This document shows positions 1 to 13,900 of a stretch of 64,000 nt of DNA, piece by piece (the stretch's first letter is position 1; every line of letters begins with the position of its first letter). Below the pieces are notes generated by a model, which searched no databases, was not told the DNA's origin, and saw nothing but the letters and a program-made list of their open reading frames with translations. A program made the position numbers and the translations under genes. Source of the stretch: Phoebastria nigripes (lineage: Eukaryota > Chordata > Aves > Procellariiformes > Diomedeidae); NCBI GenBank assembly GCA_035582835.1, contig JAYKAV010002971.1:186001-250000 (forward strand), given 5' to 3'.

Positions 1-3000
1 TGGCTGATGCATCGAAAGCTGTATGTGCCTGAAAAGCCATAGGCGGCTTTCCTTTGCTCAGCTGAATCAGGATGTAAATTCCACTTAGATGAACAAGGCA
101 ACAGCACAGGCAGGGTGTATCACTTCAGATTTTGGGACAGCATGACATCTGGAGAAAGCCAGCTTGGATTAGTCAGCTACCAGGGAGATTGCAGCACTGA
201 TACCTTGCACTCGGATCGGACGTTTATATTTGCGTACATCTGCGCAGGAAGCTAGCGCAAACTGTTTGCACAGGAGATAGAAGGAATAATCCCACTTTAC
301 TTTGTAAATTACATTCCTTATCCTAATTAAAGAGGAAGAACGAAGCATCACACTAACATTATTATTAGCTCTTTGGACGCACTCACTTGGAAAAATAAAA
401 TGGTTGCACCAAAACCCATAAACTTACAGTGCTGGTCACTCACTTGCAATCCCGCTTCCACATCACGAATAACCACTTCACTTGCTGGGCTGTGTTATCT
501 CCACATCTCTACACATATATGCTAATATACCTGCAAAGGCATGGCAGGTGAGCACCGCAAATCTTCCTGTCAAATCACTGGAACATAAAAAAAGATGTCT
601 GAGAAGTAAGACAACGTGTTTAAAACACGACCAGAAATTGGGCAGAACTTAAGTGTTAACTCCCACTGAAACCAGCAGGAGAATTATGCAGTCATTTGTT
701 GGGAAAAGTAAAGCCTTCTGCAACCTTGGCCGTATCGAAGCATCCTTCAAAAAAAGATAACTTCCTGAATGCCCAGGTTCATTTCAACACAGATGCGGAG
801 CAAAACCGATCACTGACTCCCAGGCACGGATGTGTCAAAAAGCAGAAGACAGCCACATTGTTCTGCACATGCAAGGACCTCTATTTATTATTTTATTATT
901 ATTTTAATGCAGAAGCAGTTGTCCCAGTGCTTATTATTTGGCTGAATGAGCTGAAGTGAGACTCCCCGGGCAGCTGCTGACATAATGAATGATTGTGTGG
1001 TGAAGCCCAGAATGTGAATGATGAAGAATTTTGAAAGGCTCTGGAATTTGTGAATAACAAAAGTAGCTACAGTCCCTAAAATCTCACCATTTGTTCTCAG
1101 CAACAAAGGAGGACTCAAAGGCCTTTGTTTAACAAAATGATTCAAAAACAGGATACGAAAGGAATTAAGGGTTATCTCTACTGGCATAATACAGCAAGCA
1201 AATTGTGTCCCCAAGTAGAAAGAGTTATGAATGTATTCTGTCGAACATATTGTTAACTGAATTACTACGGTCCTGTTTCTTTTATCCCTTTTCCAGTACT
1301 GTTACCATGTTTCCTGTGTCAGTAATTCTCAAGGTCTTAAGGCCTTTCAGCCCAGACTCTGCGAGAGGGGGAGCTGCTTATTCCATGGGAGACTCTGATC
1401 CTCCGACGTGCAAAGGGGAAGCATCCGAACATGCAATCCCCCTTCCTCCCAGGGTTTCCATCAGCCATGGTCCCTTGGCTTATCTCACTTCTTTGGCAGT
1501 ATTAAAAATAACCACAGTTACATTTCCCTTAAGTAAATATTCAATTTGCATTAAAAAAAAAAAAAAAATCACAACCCTATTATTGGTGTCTCCAGTATGG
1601 GACAAGAGCTTGATGGTGCAAGGCACTGGATGGGCATGGGAAAAAAGACAGCCATGCCCCAAAGTGGCTGCCTTTCCCTCGAGGGGAAACAAGCCTTCCA
1701 GTTTTGGAGTGCCTACTGTGGGGATTACGTATGAACTCAGCGAAAGACGAAACAACCTGATGAAGATTCATGCTGCACTGACAAGTGCTATCCAAACAAA
1801 TATAAATTCAATTAAAAGACTCTGTTGTGTGAGCAATAAACTAAGAAGTGTGCTGGATCAAGGAGTGGAAAGCCAGCTCACCCATGAAGGTTGTCAAGCA
1901 TGAGAAATTAGACGGCAGTCACAAGTGATGCTGATGCTGAACCCAAAGCTGGGCACCATAAATCAGAAGGACGGCACTCCTGGGCGAGGGGAGGAGGGAC
2001 CAACACCCACCGAGGGATGGATCCGGCTCCACTCACTCCTCGTTCTGCTTGGGACCCTCACCTGAAGTGCTGGCAAGGGTTTAGCACCCCGCAGGCTCTG
2101 TTGCCCACAGGACGAGCTATGCCAAAAACCTGGCCATGACACACGCTTGTAGGGATAAGCATAAAGGACTCCTGCGCAGGACAATTACACCGGTTATCTT
2201 TTCTTGCATGTAGCATTTAGGCATTCATTCTTTTAAACCACGCATTTCCTACTGCAGCAGCCGAAGTCAATACTGCCTGTGGTGTCTCTTTTGCCAATCA
2301 CTATAATACTGTAGCTGCAAGCAGTGCAATAAAAACTGCTTGTGCTACCCTGACTGCCTCAAGTCAATGCAAATTTGGCAATCCTTTCAAAGGAACCAGG
2401 GTTTCACCTTGGGATCCAATTCAGACCGGGAAGAAAAAGTTGCCCTGCCATTAATTTCTACAGGTGCCTCATCACCTCATCCTGTCTCTCCAAGGAAATA
2501 CTGATTAGACTACAATAAAAATGCAGCAGGAACCTGTGGCTAAAGAGCATCTTCAGTTCCTGGCCTCCTTCAGTCCCCTGGGCAGTAGTATTCCTCAGAG
2601 TACAAGAGAGATTCATCACCGTATATTTACAAAGACTTTAGTGCATCTTTGCTGACATTGGCTGCTAGGTTTTCTTGCTGAAAGTTTTTTTTTTAATGAA
2701 AACTGAAATTAGCATTAAATACTCCAATTCCAGGAGCTGCGCCAGAATTAAAAAAAAAATACACCCATGTGATTCATGATAAAAAAATCACAAGATACGA
2801 CAGCAACATTGAGAAGTTGCCTAGAGAATATAAGATGAAGAAATCTGCTATCAAATTGTCATGCCCAACATGAAATAAAGCCCCTAGAAAACAATGCAGG
2901 CTTGAAGAGGCTGGAGAAGTATGCTTTCTGACTAGTGGCACCTCTTGAAATATGGTTTAACACCTGTTATTAATTCTGCTGCCTGGCACGTTTGCACCAT

Positions 3001-4953
3001 TACTTCTTCCGTCTCGGCTACAAATTCAAAAGATCGCGCCCGAACCTGACATTAAACTATGGAAACACTGCAGTCGAGTTCACCCATCCTGCACGCTCAA
3101 AGGAAAGCCTTCCGCTGCCTACCTCTGCGTTACATTTAAGAAAACTCCTAATTCCGGTCCCAGACCTATTATCCCTCCCTGTCAAGCCCATTTTAGCCTT
3201 TTGCCTTCAGCAATGGTAATTTATGGGTAAAGACACATGGCTGCTGACTTCCATTGCTCTTATGTATTGAGCCTCCAAAAAGGCACTTGGGTTCCCTGGT
3301 GGAGAAACAAATTTTTCACTATTTGCTTTCTAATATTGCCAGAATGGTAAATAACAATACTAGAAATACTGAAAATGCAGAAACCTGACAGCAAGTAAAA
3401 ACAGTAAAACACTGAAGCAGATGCCCCCAAACTGGGCCACTCGTCCCAGCTTGGGGGAAATCACTGCACCCCTCAAAATTCTGCATTTATTAGGGATTTC
3501 TGCACTGGCACAGTTTGGCACCGGGCATCACTTGGACCATACCACCATTTTAAGCTTTCATGGCATACCCACTCCAAAACTTGGCAGAGAGACTTCAATG
3601 TGCTGAAGCAAAAACATCTCTCTACTTTGTTCTTCCACGTCTAAAATGAAGACCCTAATAGCTCATCCAACAAGGGTGCCACAACCTTCAAACCGTGATT
3701 GCTTTTAAAGCCCTTTGACATCCTCCAAAGGACTGTTGTGTAGGAAGAAACCATTGGGGTTACATGCTGTTGGAAAGTGGGTCTGCTCTTATCATCCCAG
3801 CACCTTCAGGATCCCATCTGCACAGCGATACCAACAGAAGGATGGACTCCCTGCCCCAAAGAGCATCCCACTAATGAGACATGGAGGAAGGTAACAGAGC
3901 CAGTGGTAGCTTGGCGAAAAAGCAAGCAGAGTTGGGCACCAGTGGCTGCTGTGCATCGTTAGGCAGGAAGGCTCCTNTGCCTTTCCCGGCATTGCCCTGC
4001 CCTCATTCTGCCAGCATACGAGAACTGGGTTTGGCCCCCAAATTTTTCAGCTGCGTCTGATCTCAGTGGTCATTAATGTGTGGACAATACGCTTAGCCCC
4101 TACGTCCCCACTGCTGTGCCCTGCAAATGACCTTTAATTGGCAAGGGACACAATGGGACACAAGGGCCGATTCAGAGCTGCTCCTGCCGACCATGTCGCT
4201 TCTTATTTACACTCGCCAAAGCACAATCGCTGCTTCTTCTGGGCAAAAAAAAAGGTTATGAATTTACTTTGTCAGGGCTCCGTAGTAGGATGCGGACGGT
4301 TTTTTGGGGCAAAATTAATCTCCAGTTTATCTGCATACTGCAGCGCACAAACACAGTGCCCACGGGGCACNGGGGGAATTAGATGCTCGGCACAAATGAA
4401 TACCCTGGCAATATGATTTTATTTCTCCAAGACATCCAAGGATGGTAGTTTACCTTATGCACTCAGAGTCTATTAAATTTTGTGTTGCAAGTTAGAACTC
4501 TCTCAGTAGTCTTCAGTAGCACTAAAAAAAGGAAAATCTCACTGGTTTTCCCCTCTCTCTTCTCAAATTTTACAGCTAAATAAAAAACAGCAACAAAATG
4601 AGCTCTGCTGCCTGCTGAAAACAGTGGACTCTCTGCTGCACTTCCCTGTATCGGGAGCCCTATTCCCCAAGCCCCCTGGCCCCTTCTAGGTCTATTCTCC
4701 TAGCATCTCTAGACACTTTCCTTCCCCTCCCTCCATATCTCAGGTTGAAGATATTCCACCCAATTTAATAAAGATCAAAATTCAGCTCTTAAGTGGTGGC
4801 TGTGCGTAATCTAACCTCAGCACCTTGTGACTGCACCTTCTTTAAAACAGCCATAGCCTAAATGAAAGAAGAAGCGATGCTCCCCCTGGGAGAAGCAGCA
4901 TCTTTTCCATGGCCCAATCACCATTTTATTACGCTGGCTGCAGAACACATTTT

Positions 4954-4993
4954 GAGGTTTGGTGCACGCTCCGAAAAACTGCAACATTTGTTC
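4954..4993. repeat. Possible shared relic, copy 1 of 2
   Basis: About 38 bases here align with 6214-6253 in the same orientation at 29 matching positions, including an exact 11-base core TTTGGTGCACG. The flanks do not align convincingly. It may be two fragments of one ancient repeat or chance. Confidence 0.2.
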
Positions 4994-6213
4994 ACGCATA
5001 AAACTTTCCCAGAAGTAATACAATGCTAAATTAGCTATCATTTCTTCAAGTGGGCTGTTTTTCTTTTCTGCTGATGATTTTTATGCTCATGGTGCACATT
5101 AAAGGTAGCCTCACCAGACAGGTATAGTGCATTAAAATGGAAATGTCAATATGGTGAAACAGGATGTGTCACATTAAACAACATCATTATGTGTATTTAT
5201 ACTCCAGGAGGCAATGACCACAAGATGCAATGCAACAGCAACTTTATCTGCACATTATTAAAAACTTCTATGTCTAGCAAGTCAGGTGTCACAGCAATGT
5301 GCTGCATAAGACCTATTATTGGCAACAGGAATGGTCATTTATAAAAATGTTATATTTAGAAATACATGTTATATTTACACAGCAGGTCAAGAAGATAAAT
5401 TCTGGAAATAGCTTTTGCCTTAAAACATGAATGTTTAAAGTTGCCCATCTTTTGCCAAATACATGCTTTGTGATTCTTAAACTTTCAAGATTCTTATCAT
5501 AATGATGCCTCAGCTACGTACACGTGGGACTTTTTAAAACTTTAAAATGATCAGGTAAACATTCCTTTCCTGCATGTCGTCTCAAGCACCCACCAAAAAG
5601 GCCACCCTGGAGCCCACAGTGGTGTTGGTCCATGCACAGCTCCAAGGTATGAAGCATTTAGCTATCTTGTTCAGCACAGCAAAATCAGTATTTCACTGGT
5701 ATCTGACCTAAATACATGCATTTCTAGACTACTTTCTCTCTGGATACAAATTATTCCTGCTTAAGACATTAAAAAGCAGACTTCTATAACTCAGCCTTAG
5801 TCATCTGAGCTTAGAATTTGGGGAATTACGATTTTGTTCAACACACAAAACTACCTTCAAACTGGGCTTGAACAAACGAGTTTAGATGAGAAATACTGCA
5901 GCCTTTCAGATCTGCAAAGCAGGGAAGGGTTTATTTAACCCTCCACCAGTACCCACCAGCTCTGCCACCACCAGGAGGGGAAAAAAATACAGTGTATTTC
6001 CCAGGTGGCCCTGAAAACAGAAGCCCTTGCTCAGTGCCGAGGTTTTTGCTTGGAGCTGGTAAAGCGGCACTGACCTTAAAATCTTCTTTCTTTGATCTTC
6101 CCTTACCAAGACTGCTCGCCCACACAGCATCATTAGCCAGCAATTAAGCTGACCGGCCATAGGAACAAGCCCTCTCTGCCCTTCACCTCCTCCCCGTCCT
6201 CCTGGCTCATGGT

Positions 6214-6253
6214 ACAGTTTGGTGCACGTCCTAAATATCTGCAAAAGCTGTTT
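6214..6253. repeat. Possible shared relic, copy 2 of 2
   Basis: This is the partner of 4954-4993, sharing the core TTTGGTGCACG followed by an A-rich stretch and TCTGCAAAAG versus ACTGCAACAT. Similarity fades on both sides. No family is recognised. Confidence 0.2.
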
Positions 6254-8983
6254 TCCCAGCAGAGGAAGGAGGTTACCAACAAGCTTCACTGGGAGGTTCT
6301 GCTCAACAGTTCAGCATGTTTCAGATCACAGGGTTTCCCTCCTATGCTTCCATAATTTTCTCCTTTCCTTAGGGACTGTGAGGGCTCTGAAATCTCAATG
6401 ACCTATTCACCTTTTCCATGTGTAGGAACAAAAATATCTAAAGGAAAACATAAAATGATTTTATTGCAAGGGTGTACAAAGAGATCCAAATGGGACCTCT
6501 ATTGCACATGGAGACTTGAGTCCAGCTTAAGCAGCTTTTCACTTACTCTCATGAGCAACACAAAACAAAAAAAATCCACGCTACTAAGAAACCCCTGTCT
6601 TGCAACAACATTTCCTTTTGATATTAGTAAATGAATGGAATTTTAAAAAAGAAATTGCCAGATCCAGCAGGTATAACATTTAACTGGGAAATAAAATTCT
6701 CAGAAAACTTCTTCACATGCAGACAACTATGATTAGATGTCTTAACAAGGGGAGGTTCAGGGATGTGAGTACCACTTGCTAACCTGCATACCAGCAAAAA
6801 GCTTCCTAGAAAGCCAAGGGGACTAAAAATTACTGAGAAGAAGGTGTCAGCAGTTGTAAGTGGTTTATTAGCCCTTCGGGAAGCACAGACCAAGAGACTC
6901 TTTTTCCTTCGAGTTTTTTCTCCTCGTACCCCAAGCCTTGGGAGGCGGGGTGAGCCCTCAATTTCCACTCACCCAGCTCAGGTTAATTATGCTATAAATT
7001 GCGCAGGGCTCTTGCATCACTTTGCAATCGCACTTTCCACCACCAGCACCCCATTACATTAATGTTACAACTACAGACATAATTTCCATGGCTCAGGGGG
7101 TGCACAGCCAGGTGGGAAGGGAACCGGATACACTGATGTACTCAGGGCATCTGCAGGACTCAGTGTATCACCTTGCCCCAGCTCCCCACCTGTAAAACAA
7201 CATAATGGGAAGATTTCCATGTCAAAATTTGTGAGGTGCTCAGCTGTGACAGCAAAGAGGGTCAAAATAAGCAAATAGACAAGAAATGGCTCCTCCTATA
7301 GCTAGGGATGCTCAGATTTCTATTTCAGAGTAATATTATTTCCTCATTGGTTATAAGTTAAATTTTCTGTTGACACTTCATGAATGATGCCAGGCCATTC
7401 AGAAACATGAATAAAACACTGAACTAAAATNAAGAAATTATTATTATCATTATTATTATTATTGATAAGTAATCAGACACTTTGACAGCAATCACACAAC
7501 TGCTAATAAATCAGAACAAACTCATGTCTCTAAAAATTGGCCAAGACATGAACAAGCAATGAGCAGCTGTCCGTGTTTCCATTTTAAGGAATGAATAATT
7601 TTTAATGGGGTTTGTCTGACAGAACCATCACCATCTACTATCCGAAAGTGAAGCATCTTCAAACCTGAGACATGCCAAAATTCAGGTGTCCAGCTCTTTT
7701 CACAGTAAACCAGAGGACAGTAATAAAAACAGGGCCAACTGATACTCAAATTACTCACAAGAGAGGACTGTATTTAAACCAAAGAGCTGTATTACTTCTT
7801 AGTAGGGAAAATTACAAGATGAATTGCATTATTTATCCACCAAGATGGTTAGCGTCAATGCAAAATATATGAAAATATTGCATTTTATCTGATGGTGGAG
7901 ACAAATAAGAAATTCTTACCTGCACAGCAAGCATCCTTTTACAGATTGCTCTAGCACCATCCTGATGATGCATTGCGCACAAGTTTAGAAAACTACAGAC
8001 CTAAGCAAAGATTCACTGTATCAGCACTTGGGGAGCAGAGTGCCATGGAAGTTGAACAGCAAAAATGAAAAGCCACCTTGGTGCAAGCATCTCTGTCTCC
8101 AAATGGAGCAGAAAGCACAGCTGGTGATCTGCCAAGGCCACCAACTCCTCCATTCACCCAAACGGGCTAATGACAACTAGAAGAATCACTGGAAAGGTCA
8201 AAAGCAACCTCACTCAATAAAGCTCATGTCACTACAGGCAAGGTACCAGTACATCAAAATTAACAGATTGATTCAAAATTCTCCCTGCTGTAGAAAACCT
8301 GGAGGAATGGCCAGTGATACTTTCTGAGACAAGAGTCTGATTCAGCTAAAACCATACCCATCCCACCTCAGGAAAGATCTTGGGTCCGTGCTCAGCTCCA
8401 GAGCTTTATGGCAGGGGCGGAAGAGTTGAAGCCAGCCCCTGAGGGACATGTTGTCTTTGGCTCCCAGGGCAAGACAGATGACATGTGAACTCATCACCCA
8501 CCTTAGCAATAAATGCAATAGCCACCCTCGGGAATTTACACCAGCTCGGGATCAATTCATGCCAGAACAGGCATCCGCTCTGTTTTCTAAAACCAGCATG
8601 TAATTCAGCCTTCGCCAATATGGCTTCATATGCATATTAAATTCAATGGCATCTTGCTACCTTAAAACACACTTATACTATCAGTTGAGATTTCATAGCA
8701 ATCAGACGGATGCCACCAGACAGTTTGGAAGATAAACCAGAAGTGCTATAAAAATCGCTCACTGAACATTTCCTTGAGACTTAAAAACAGTTAAGCGCGG
8801 CACCCTCAGCGCGGCAGCAAACAGCCTCTCTGCAGAGATGCCAGCAGCATCCCACAGCGAAACCTCAAGGCAGCGAATCCTTCCTAAACTAATTGTGGTT
8901 GTTTCCACCTTCAGAGCCCCTTCTTTGGGGCTGGCAGGACTCCTTTCCCAAACTTCAAAGCCACAAGGCCTCAGAGATGCTCT

Positions 8984-9038
8984 ATTGGGTTTACACTGGC
9001 CAGCAGACCTAATACATTGGGTTGACACTGGCCAACAG
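8984..9038. repeat. Short tandem duplication, period 32
   Basis: A block beginning ATTGGGTTTACACTGGCCAG at 8984 recurs at 9016 as ATTGGGTTGACACTGGCCAA. About 21 of 23 positions match, with a period of 32 bases. This fits a local slippage or repair duplication that has picked up a couple of substitutions. Confidence 0.7.
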
Positions 9039-10835
9039 CCCATGGATTCTCACACCTGGCTGACAGACTCCTGCAAAAGCTGGGCTTTGCTCCAGGAGCT
9101 GCTATCTTTACAACCGTTTCAAAGAAAGTATTTATTTAAGTCTCTGAAAGTTTTCCTCTTTGAAGAAACCTCGCAGAGGGGATGGTGAGGTCTGGAGGAT
9201 CTCTGTAAATANTGTTGGTGAGAGGGGGGATAAGTGTGTATGTGTGTTTAGGAAGGTTATGTTATGTCTTTGACATTGCCCTGTATTTTAAGGCAGGAAA
9301 AAATGCTCAGAAATGCTTTGAGAGAGAAGCAAAGCAAAAGTCTTGAGGAGTGGAGAAGAGCTAAATTTAGCAGGTGAATCCCTAAGCTTTCCTACAGCAT
9401 CCCCAAGCATGCTAGCTGGCAGCAGTATTCAGAAAACAAACTCTTAATTCCTAAATTTAAGGTGTAACGATTGTTTAAATTCTCCTAGGAGCCAAAGCAG
9501 GCTCTCTAGGTTGAATTTCTTTCACTTTTTTTTTTCCAGCTTGTTCCAGCATTTATTATTATAAAATTCTTTTAATTGCAAACCACCAGGAAATTTCGGC
9601 CCCCCCTCTGGATGCACCACATGAAGCCAATAGCAGTATCTCATCGGTACACCTCTATTCCAGGAAAGCAATGCTTTGGAAATATTTTTTCAGGCACTCA
9701 GAGCCTTCTAGTAAGTTTAAAATCGATGTCACAACTAAGGCTGTGATTCAAGGAGATGGTGCAATCCAGGGTTGGCACATGCCTAGCTTTAACTCTGGCT
9801 TGAGGTATCCTGATGAACCCCGAATGGAAGATTAACGGAGGTAGAAAATGATAGTCATGCTCTATACCACCACTTACAGCTGGTAAAGTTTCTCAGTCAT
9901 ATTTTTTTAAATGCTCTAACATTAGGGGCAGATTTTCAAAAGACCCATCTCCCATCCAGCCTATCTTTAATGATTTCTCNGGCTGGACCCTGTCAGCAGC
10001 CAGGGAAGCAGGTTGTACGCAGAAAGCAGACAGGAGAGGATAAATGAGGATAGTTTTAGGAAGGAATAATTTTCACCCAGGATGACTCTTAAGCAGAAAA
10101 TGTTCCCGATACAAGGCACCATTCCTTCTTCCAAAAGTATGTCCAGCATTTCTCCAAGGAAACCCTTCTCAAACACACCGCTACAAGATTTACCGTTGTT
10201 CCTGCCCCAAATGTACAGGTTCATGCAAATAAAAAAATATTAATATTAAAAAAAAAAAAAGGATGGAAAAAATGCATGTCAAGCTTGCAGCTCCACCCGA
10301 AATTGAAATCGGAGATTTTTCTGCATACGAGGCTTTGCAGACACATACCTTGACCCAGGCGTTCAGCAGTAGCCTCTGTACATTTAAGCAGCCGAGCCGG
10401 GGGCAGGATCAGCCTTTCGCAGCAAGCAAGCTGCAACTGGCCCCACAGAAGTGCCTTGGATCAATCTGAGTGCAAATTTATTTTGAAAGTCAGATAAGAA
10501 TTGATCTGCCCGCTTGCCTAAGGAGTGATAATACATGCTGTATTAACAGTAAAATGGTTTTCTTCTCTTCGGTCTTNGTAATTAAGATTTCTATATCACT
10601 TTAGGGAAAAGCAGCTTCTTGTGTCCTGCCTTACTCTCAGAAACACGAAGGGCCTCCATGGTTTCTACCATGAAAAGGCAGTGAAAAATGATCCTCGGCC
10701 AAAGGAAGGGGACTTTAATTTGTTTTAAACAGGAAACCCACAATCATTTCAGGTTATCAGCAGCGCCTAAGCAACTTAGTAAAACAAATCCCCATAGCTT
10801 CCACTGATGGGTCTGCCTCCAAAGCTGTTAAATGT
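9039..10835. other. Non-coding stretch
   Basis: No gene is seen. The piece around 9926-9960 (GGGGCAGATTTTCAAAAG) resembles the end motif of palindromic repeats common in sauropsid DNA, but too little remains to annotate. A poly(A) tract of about 12 bases lies just before 10261. Single N bases are at 9212, 9980 and 10577. Confidence 0.55.
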
Positions 10836-10965
10836 GATTTTCAAAAGTGCTTCAATGACATAAGCACACAAATCCCACTGACTTGTAAAGTGCCTTAAGT
10901 GCTACCAGAAAGATTTTTAAAAGGTGTTTAGGCTCCTATTTCCCACTGAAATCAACAAGAGTTAG
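10836..10965. repeat. Decayed palindromic repeat (MITE-like)
   Basis: The stretch opens with GATTTTCAAAAGTGCTTCAA. It then carries degenerate complementary motifs: TAAGCACACAAATCCCACTG, AAGTGCCTTAAGTGCT, TTTAGGCTCCTATTTCCCAC and TGAAATCAACAAGAGTTAG. This arrangement (ATTTTCAAAAGTGC, AAGTCCCATTGAC, GTTTAGGCTCCTA) is one I recognise as a recurrent ancient palindromic repeat of sauropsid genomes. The copy is old and neither end is certain; a related end motif may continue to about 10995. No family name is assigned because no library could be searched. Confidence 0.5.
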
Positions 10966-13900
10966 CCACAGACCTTCAAAAATATTCCCCAAAGGCAATG
11001 CAGAATTAAACTTTCATGTTATTTAAAGGAGNCTTTTCCAAAGTTCATAAATTACCGGCCCTTTCAGCTCCTATCATTNAATGGATGGGAAAAAAAAGAA
11101 AGAAGAGATGGAAATAATAATACAAAACAAAGAAAAAATGCCACATTTTCTCTTTTTCTAGCAATGTTTTTCTTTGCATTACTGATTTTCAGAATGGCAC
11201 TGAAAATAACATGGAAGCAGAAAGTAAAGATAAATCGGTAGAAAGACTGAAAAAGCTCACTAAGATACTCAGTAAAATATCTAAATTTGTAATTTCTGCT
11301 AACATTTTCACTCGCATATTCCAGGGTTTCCTCACTCGATCTCATTAACACAGAAACCCACAATGCAAGACTCCCATTGAAACATCCTCTTTCATAGTCA
11401 CTAAAGAAGGAATGGAAACATTCATTTCAAAAGAAGTTGTTTTTTTTTTTTCTTTGAGAAAAAAAGGAAGATATCTATGCGAGATTTCAGCACGCCATAA
11501 AATGTAGTGTTTAAATGGGGCATATTGTCTATGGCTGAGAGGATTTAAATACCTGGCTGTGCAGCACAACCTATATGGTCAAGTCTGTGATTTACACAGA
11601 GGGCTGAAAATCAGCGTATGGCATCTATTGAGTTTTTCCCAACCTTCAGGACTGTCTGCAAATCCTGCAAACAACTGATTGCAGCAACAAATTAATACCT
11701 CAGTAACTGGTAAGATGAAGTCTTTCGACTCCTCGAAAACTGCTTCGGTGATNGTGTGATACTGATGCAGACCAACTTGGTGCTCTTGAAATTGCAGCGG
11801 TAAAGACGGGGCGGGGCGGAGGGGGAAGGCCTTTGTCTGCCTCTAAAACGGGATGCATTCCTGGCTAAATGCTTGCCCTGTGGAGATGCAGGGAGATGAA
11901 TAAGGTCAAAAGTCCAGCAAAGCTCAGCTGACTCAGACCAGCACCAGTTACATCCTTGAGTCAATTTGGGAATGGCACGGCTGAGCTTGCACCCAGCCTC
12001 CTTAGGCTTAGTGCAATGAAGTACCGGCCTGGAGAAAACGGAAACCTACCTCCTGTAGGAAATGACTAAGTTTGTTGGATTTTTAAGAAAACCTAGTCTA
12101 ACATTTTAAAATGCAGTGATATCTGTAGTGAAAGCATGAAATAGTTTACTGAACCGGTTATAAATTCTCTCTCCACAGAAAACACAAAATAGGAAGATTT
12201 TCCATAAATACTCTGGAAAAAAAAAAAAAAAAACAAAGCTATTTTTGAGAAAATGAAATCTATGTTATACTGCCAACATTTCTGATTAAACAATTTACTC
12301 AAAAAGACTATTTTATGATAAAACAAAACTTACAAAACCCCCCACATTATTGCAAAACATATAGCTTCTGCAAAGATATTAGATGCTAGGTAGTAAACTT
12401 GTGCTCCATTTTATTCCTTTTAAGGTTAAAAAACCTTTTTCTTTTAAGACTAAATTGACACTCGAAGTTCAAAATTACTGCTTTTAAAATGCAAGAGTAC
12501 AGTAGTTTCAGATCAAAGCCCCTGTACCAATTTGTTCAGAATATTCTTTTTGACTCTAAACACACTGTGTTTTCAAACCTACCGACACCAAATAATTTTA
12601 CGTATTTGTGTTCTGTACTGGGCAAGACCACAGCTCACGCAGGAGGACCAATCTGGGGGAGAGAAAGGCAGCATGTTTTGCTGTGTTAAAGTGAAAAGGA
12701 GGAAGAGAATTTGCCTTGGTCAGGATTTGTTGCATAAGCCCTGCTCCCAGTTAGCAAGAGATATTGCTTTATTTCTTCTTTCCCCTCATATTCCACTTTT
12801 CTTGCTTCTTGTGCGCACACATGCTTGGTTTTATTTTTTCTTTATTAAGAGGAGTGGCTTTCTCCCTATTTCTTCTCAGCTTTAAGCCATTTTTTTGAAG
12901 GAAACAGTAACTTCAAACAGCTGGACCACCACCCAAGAGTGCACAAATGCTAGTCAATGCAAGACCATTTTGGATTAATTACAACATGGCAACCAAGCTG
13001 TTCATTCAGTTGCCAACAGTTATAAGCAAAAGCAAGACACCTAACAGAACACCTAACCATGAGCTGGACAAAATTTCNGGGGTGAGAGAGCTCTACATCA
13101 GCTTCTCTGCTGGTCCACGCAAAGCACTGCTGATGTGCAAAATGCAATGAGTTTCCACCATANGACACATGAGCCTGTGGGCTGGTAAACGTGGCTAGCC
13201 TAATGGCTTAATGGTTAATGTGTTACATTCACCCATGTGGTATTTAAATGCAAGGAAAGCAACGTGCTGTGCTTGTTGCCTGAGAACTGGAAGGTTGAAT
13301 AAAAGGCTTTTTGGCAGAGCAAGGAGGAATCAGCCCCAAATCTACTCAAGGAGGGCTTTGAGGCATTGCACCTACTGCTGGCCAGGGAACGCACATTTAG
13401 AGAGCCAATGTCTTACTAAACCCACCTGCAATGCCAATCTGGGTGCAGGACANCAAGGCAGGTATTCTGTGCCATGGAGGACCTCTACTTCTTTGCAACC
13501 TCGCAGCAAGCTCTCTGGAAAGCCGACCCCAGCTTGTGGCCACACNAGCAAGGAGAAAGCAGGCAACTCAGCAGCATTCATCTCCCACAAACAAAGAAAT
13601 CTGATCATCCCCAGTAATTTCCTTAGGATAGATTGCAGCAGAAGCCTAGAGCAAAATTAACTGGATGTTCTGTCAAAGCCATTAGGCCGAGACTGAACTC
13701 AAAGAAAATTATGTTCACTGATGTCTTCATATTTACTTTAAAATACAGTCATTTTGACAGGCTCATGAGGTAGAAGATCTCATTTTATGAAGGTCTTAAG
13801 GGACAAGAGGAGCAGAAATATAACATGCTGCTGTCTCAGTCAGCAAAATGATCACAAAATTACTTTACAACTGACTTTCAGAAGTACAAATCCAGTTATT

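Larger units (their letters stand above)
1..8983. other. Non-coding, repeat-poor stretch (probable intron)
   Basis: No exon, RNA gene or interspersed repeat could be supported here. The open frames are short and lack codon structure; the longest, 232 codons at 1205-1903 on the + strand, begins with GTG and runs through a 16-base A tract at 1553-1568. A (TTA)n microsatellite sits at 7438-7464. The sequence is AT-rich, with several stretches (for example 5040-5250) that look like ordinary slowly evolving non-coding DNA, but conservation cannot be judged from one sequence. If the CpG island near 54-55 kb is a minus-strand promoter, this would be intronic; that is inference. Confidence 0.6.

Noticed and set aside
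1205..1903. 232-codon + strand open frame
   Set aside because: It starts with GTG, crosses a 16-base A tract that yields a Lys run, and shows no domain or splice structure.
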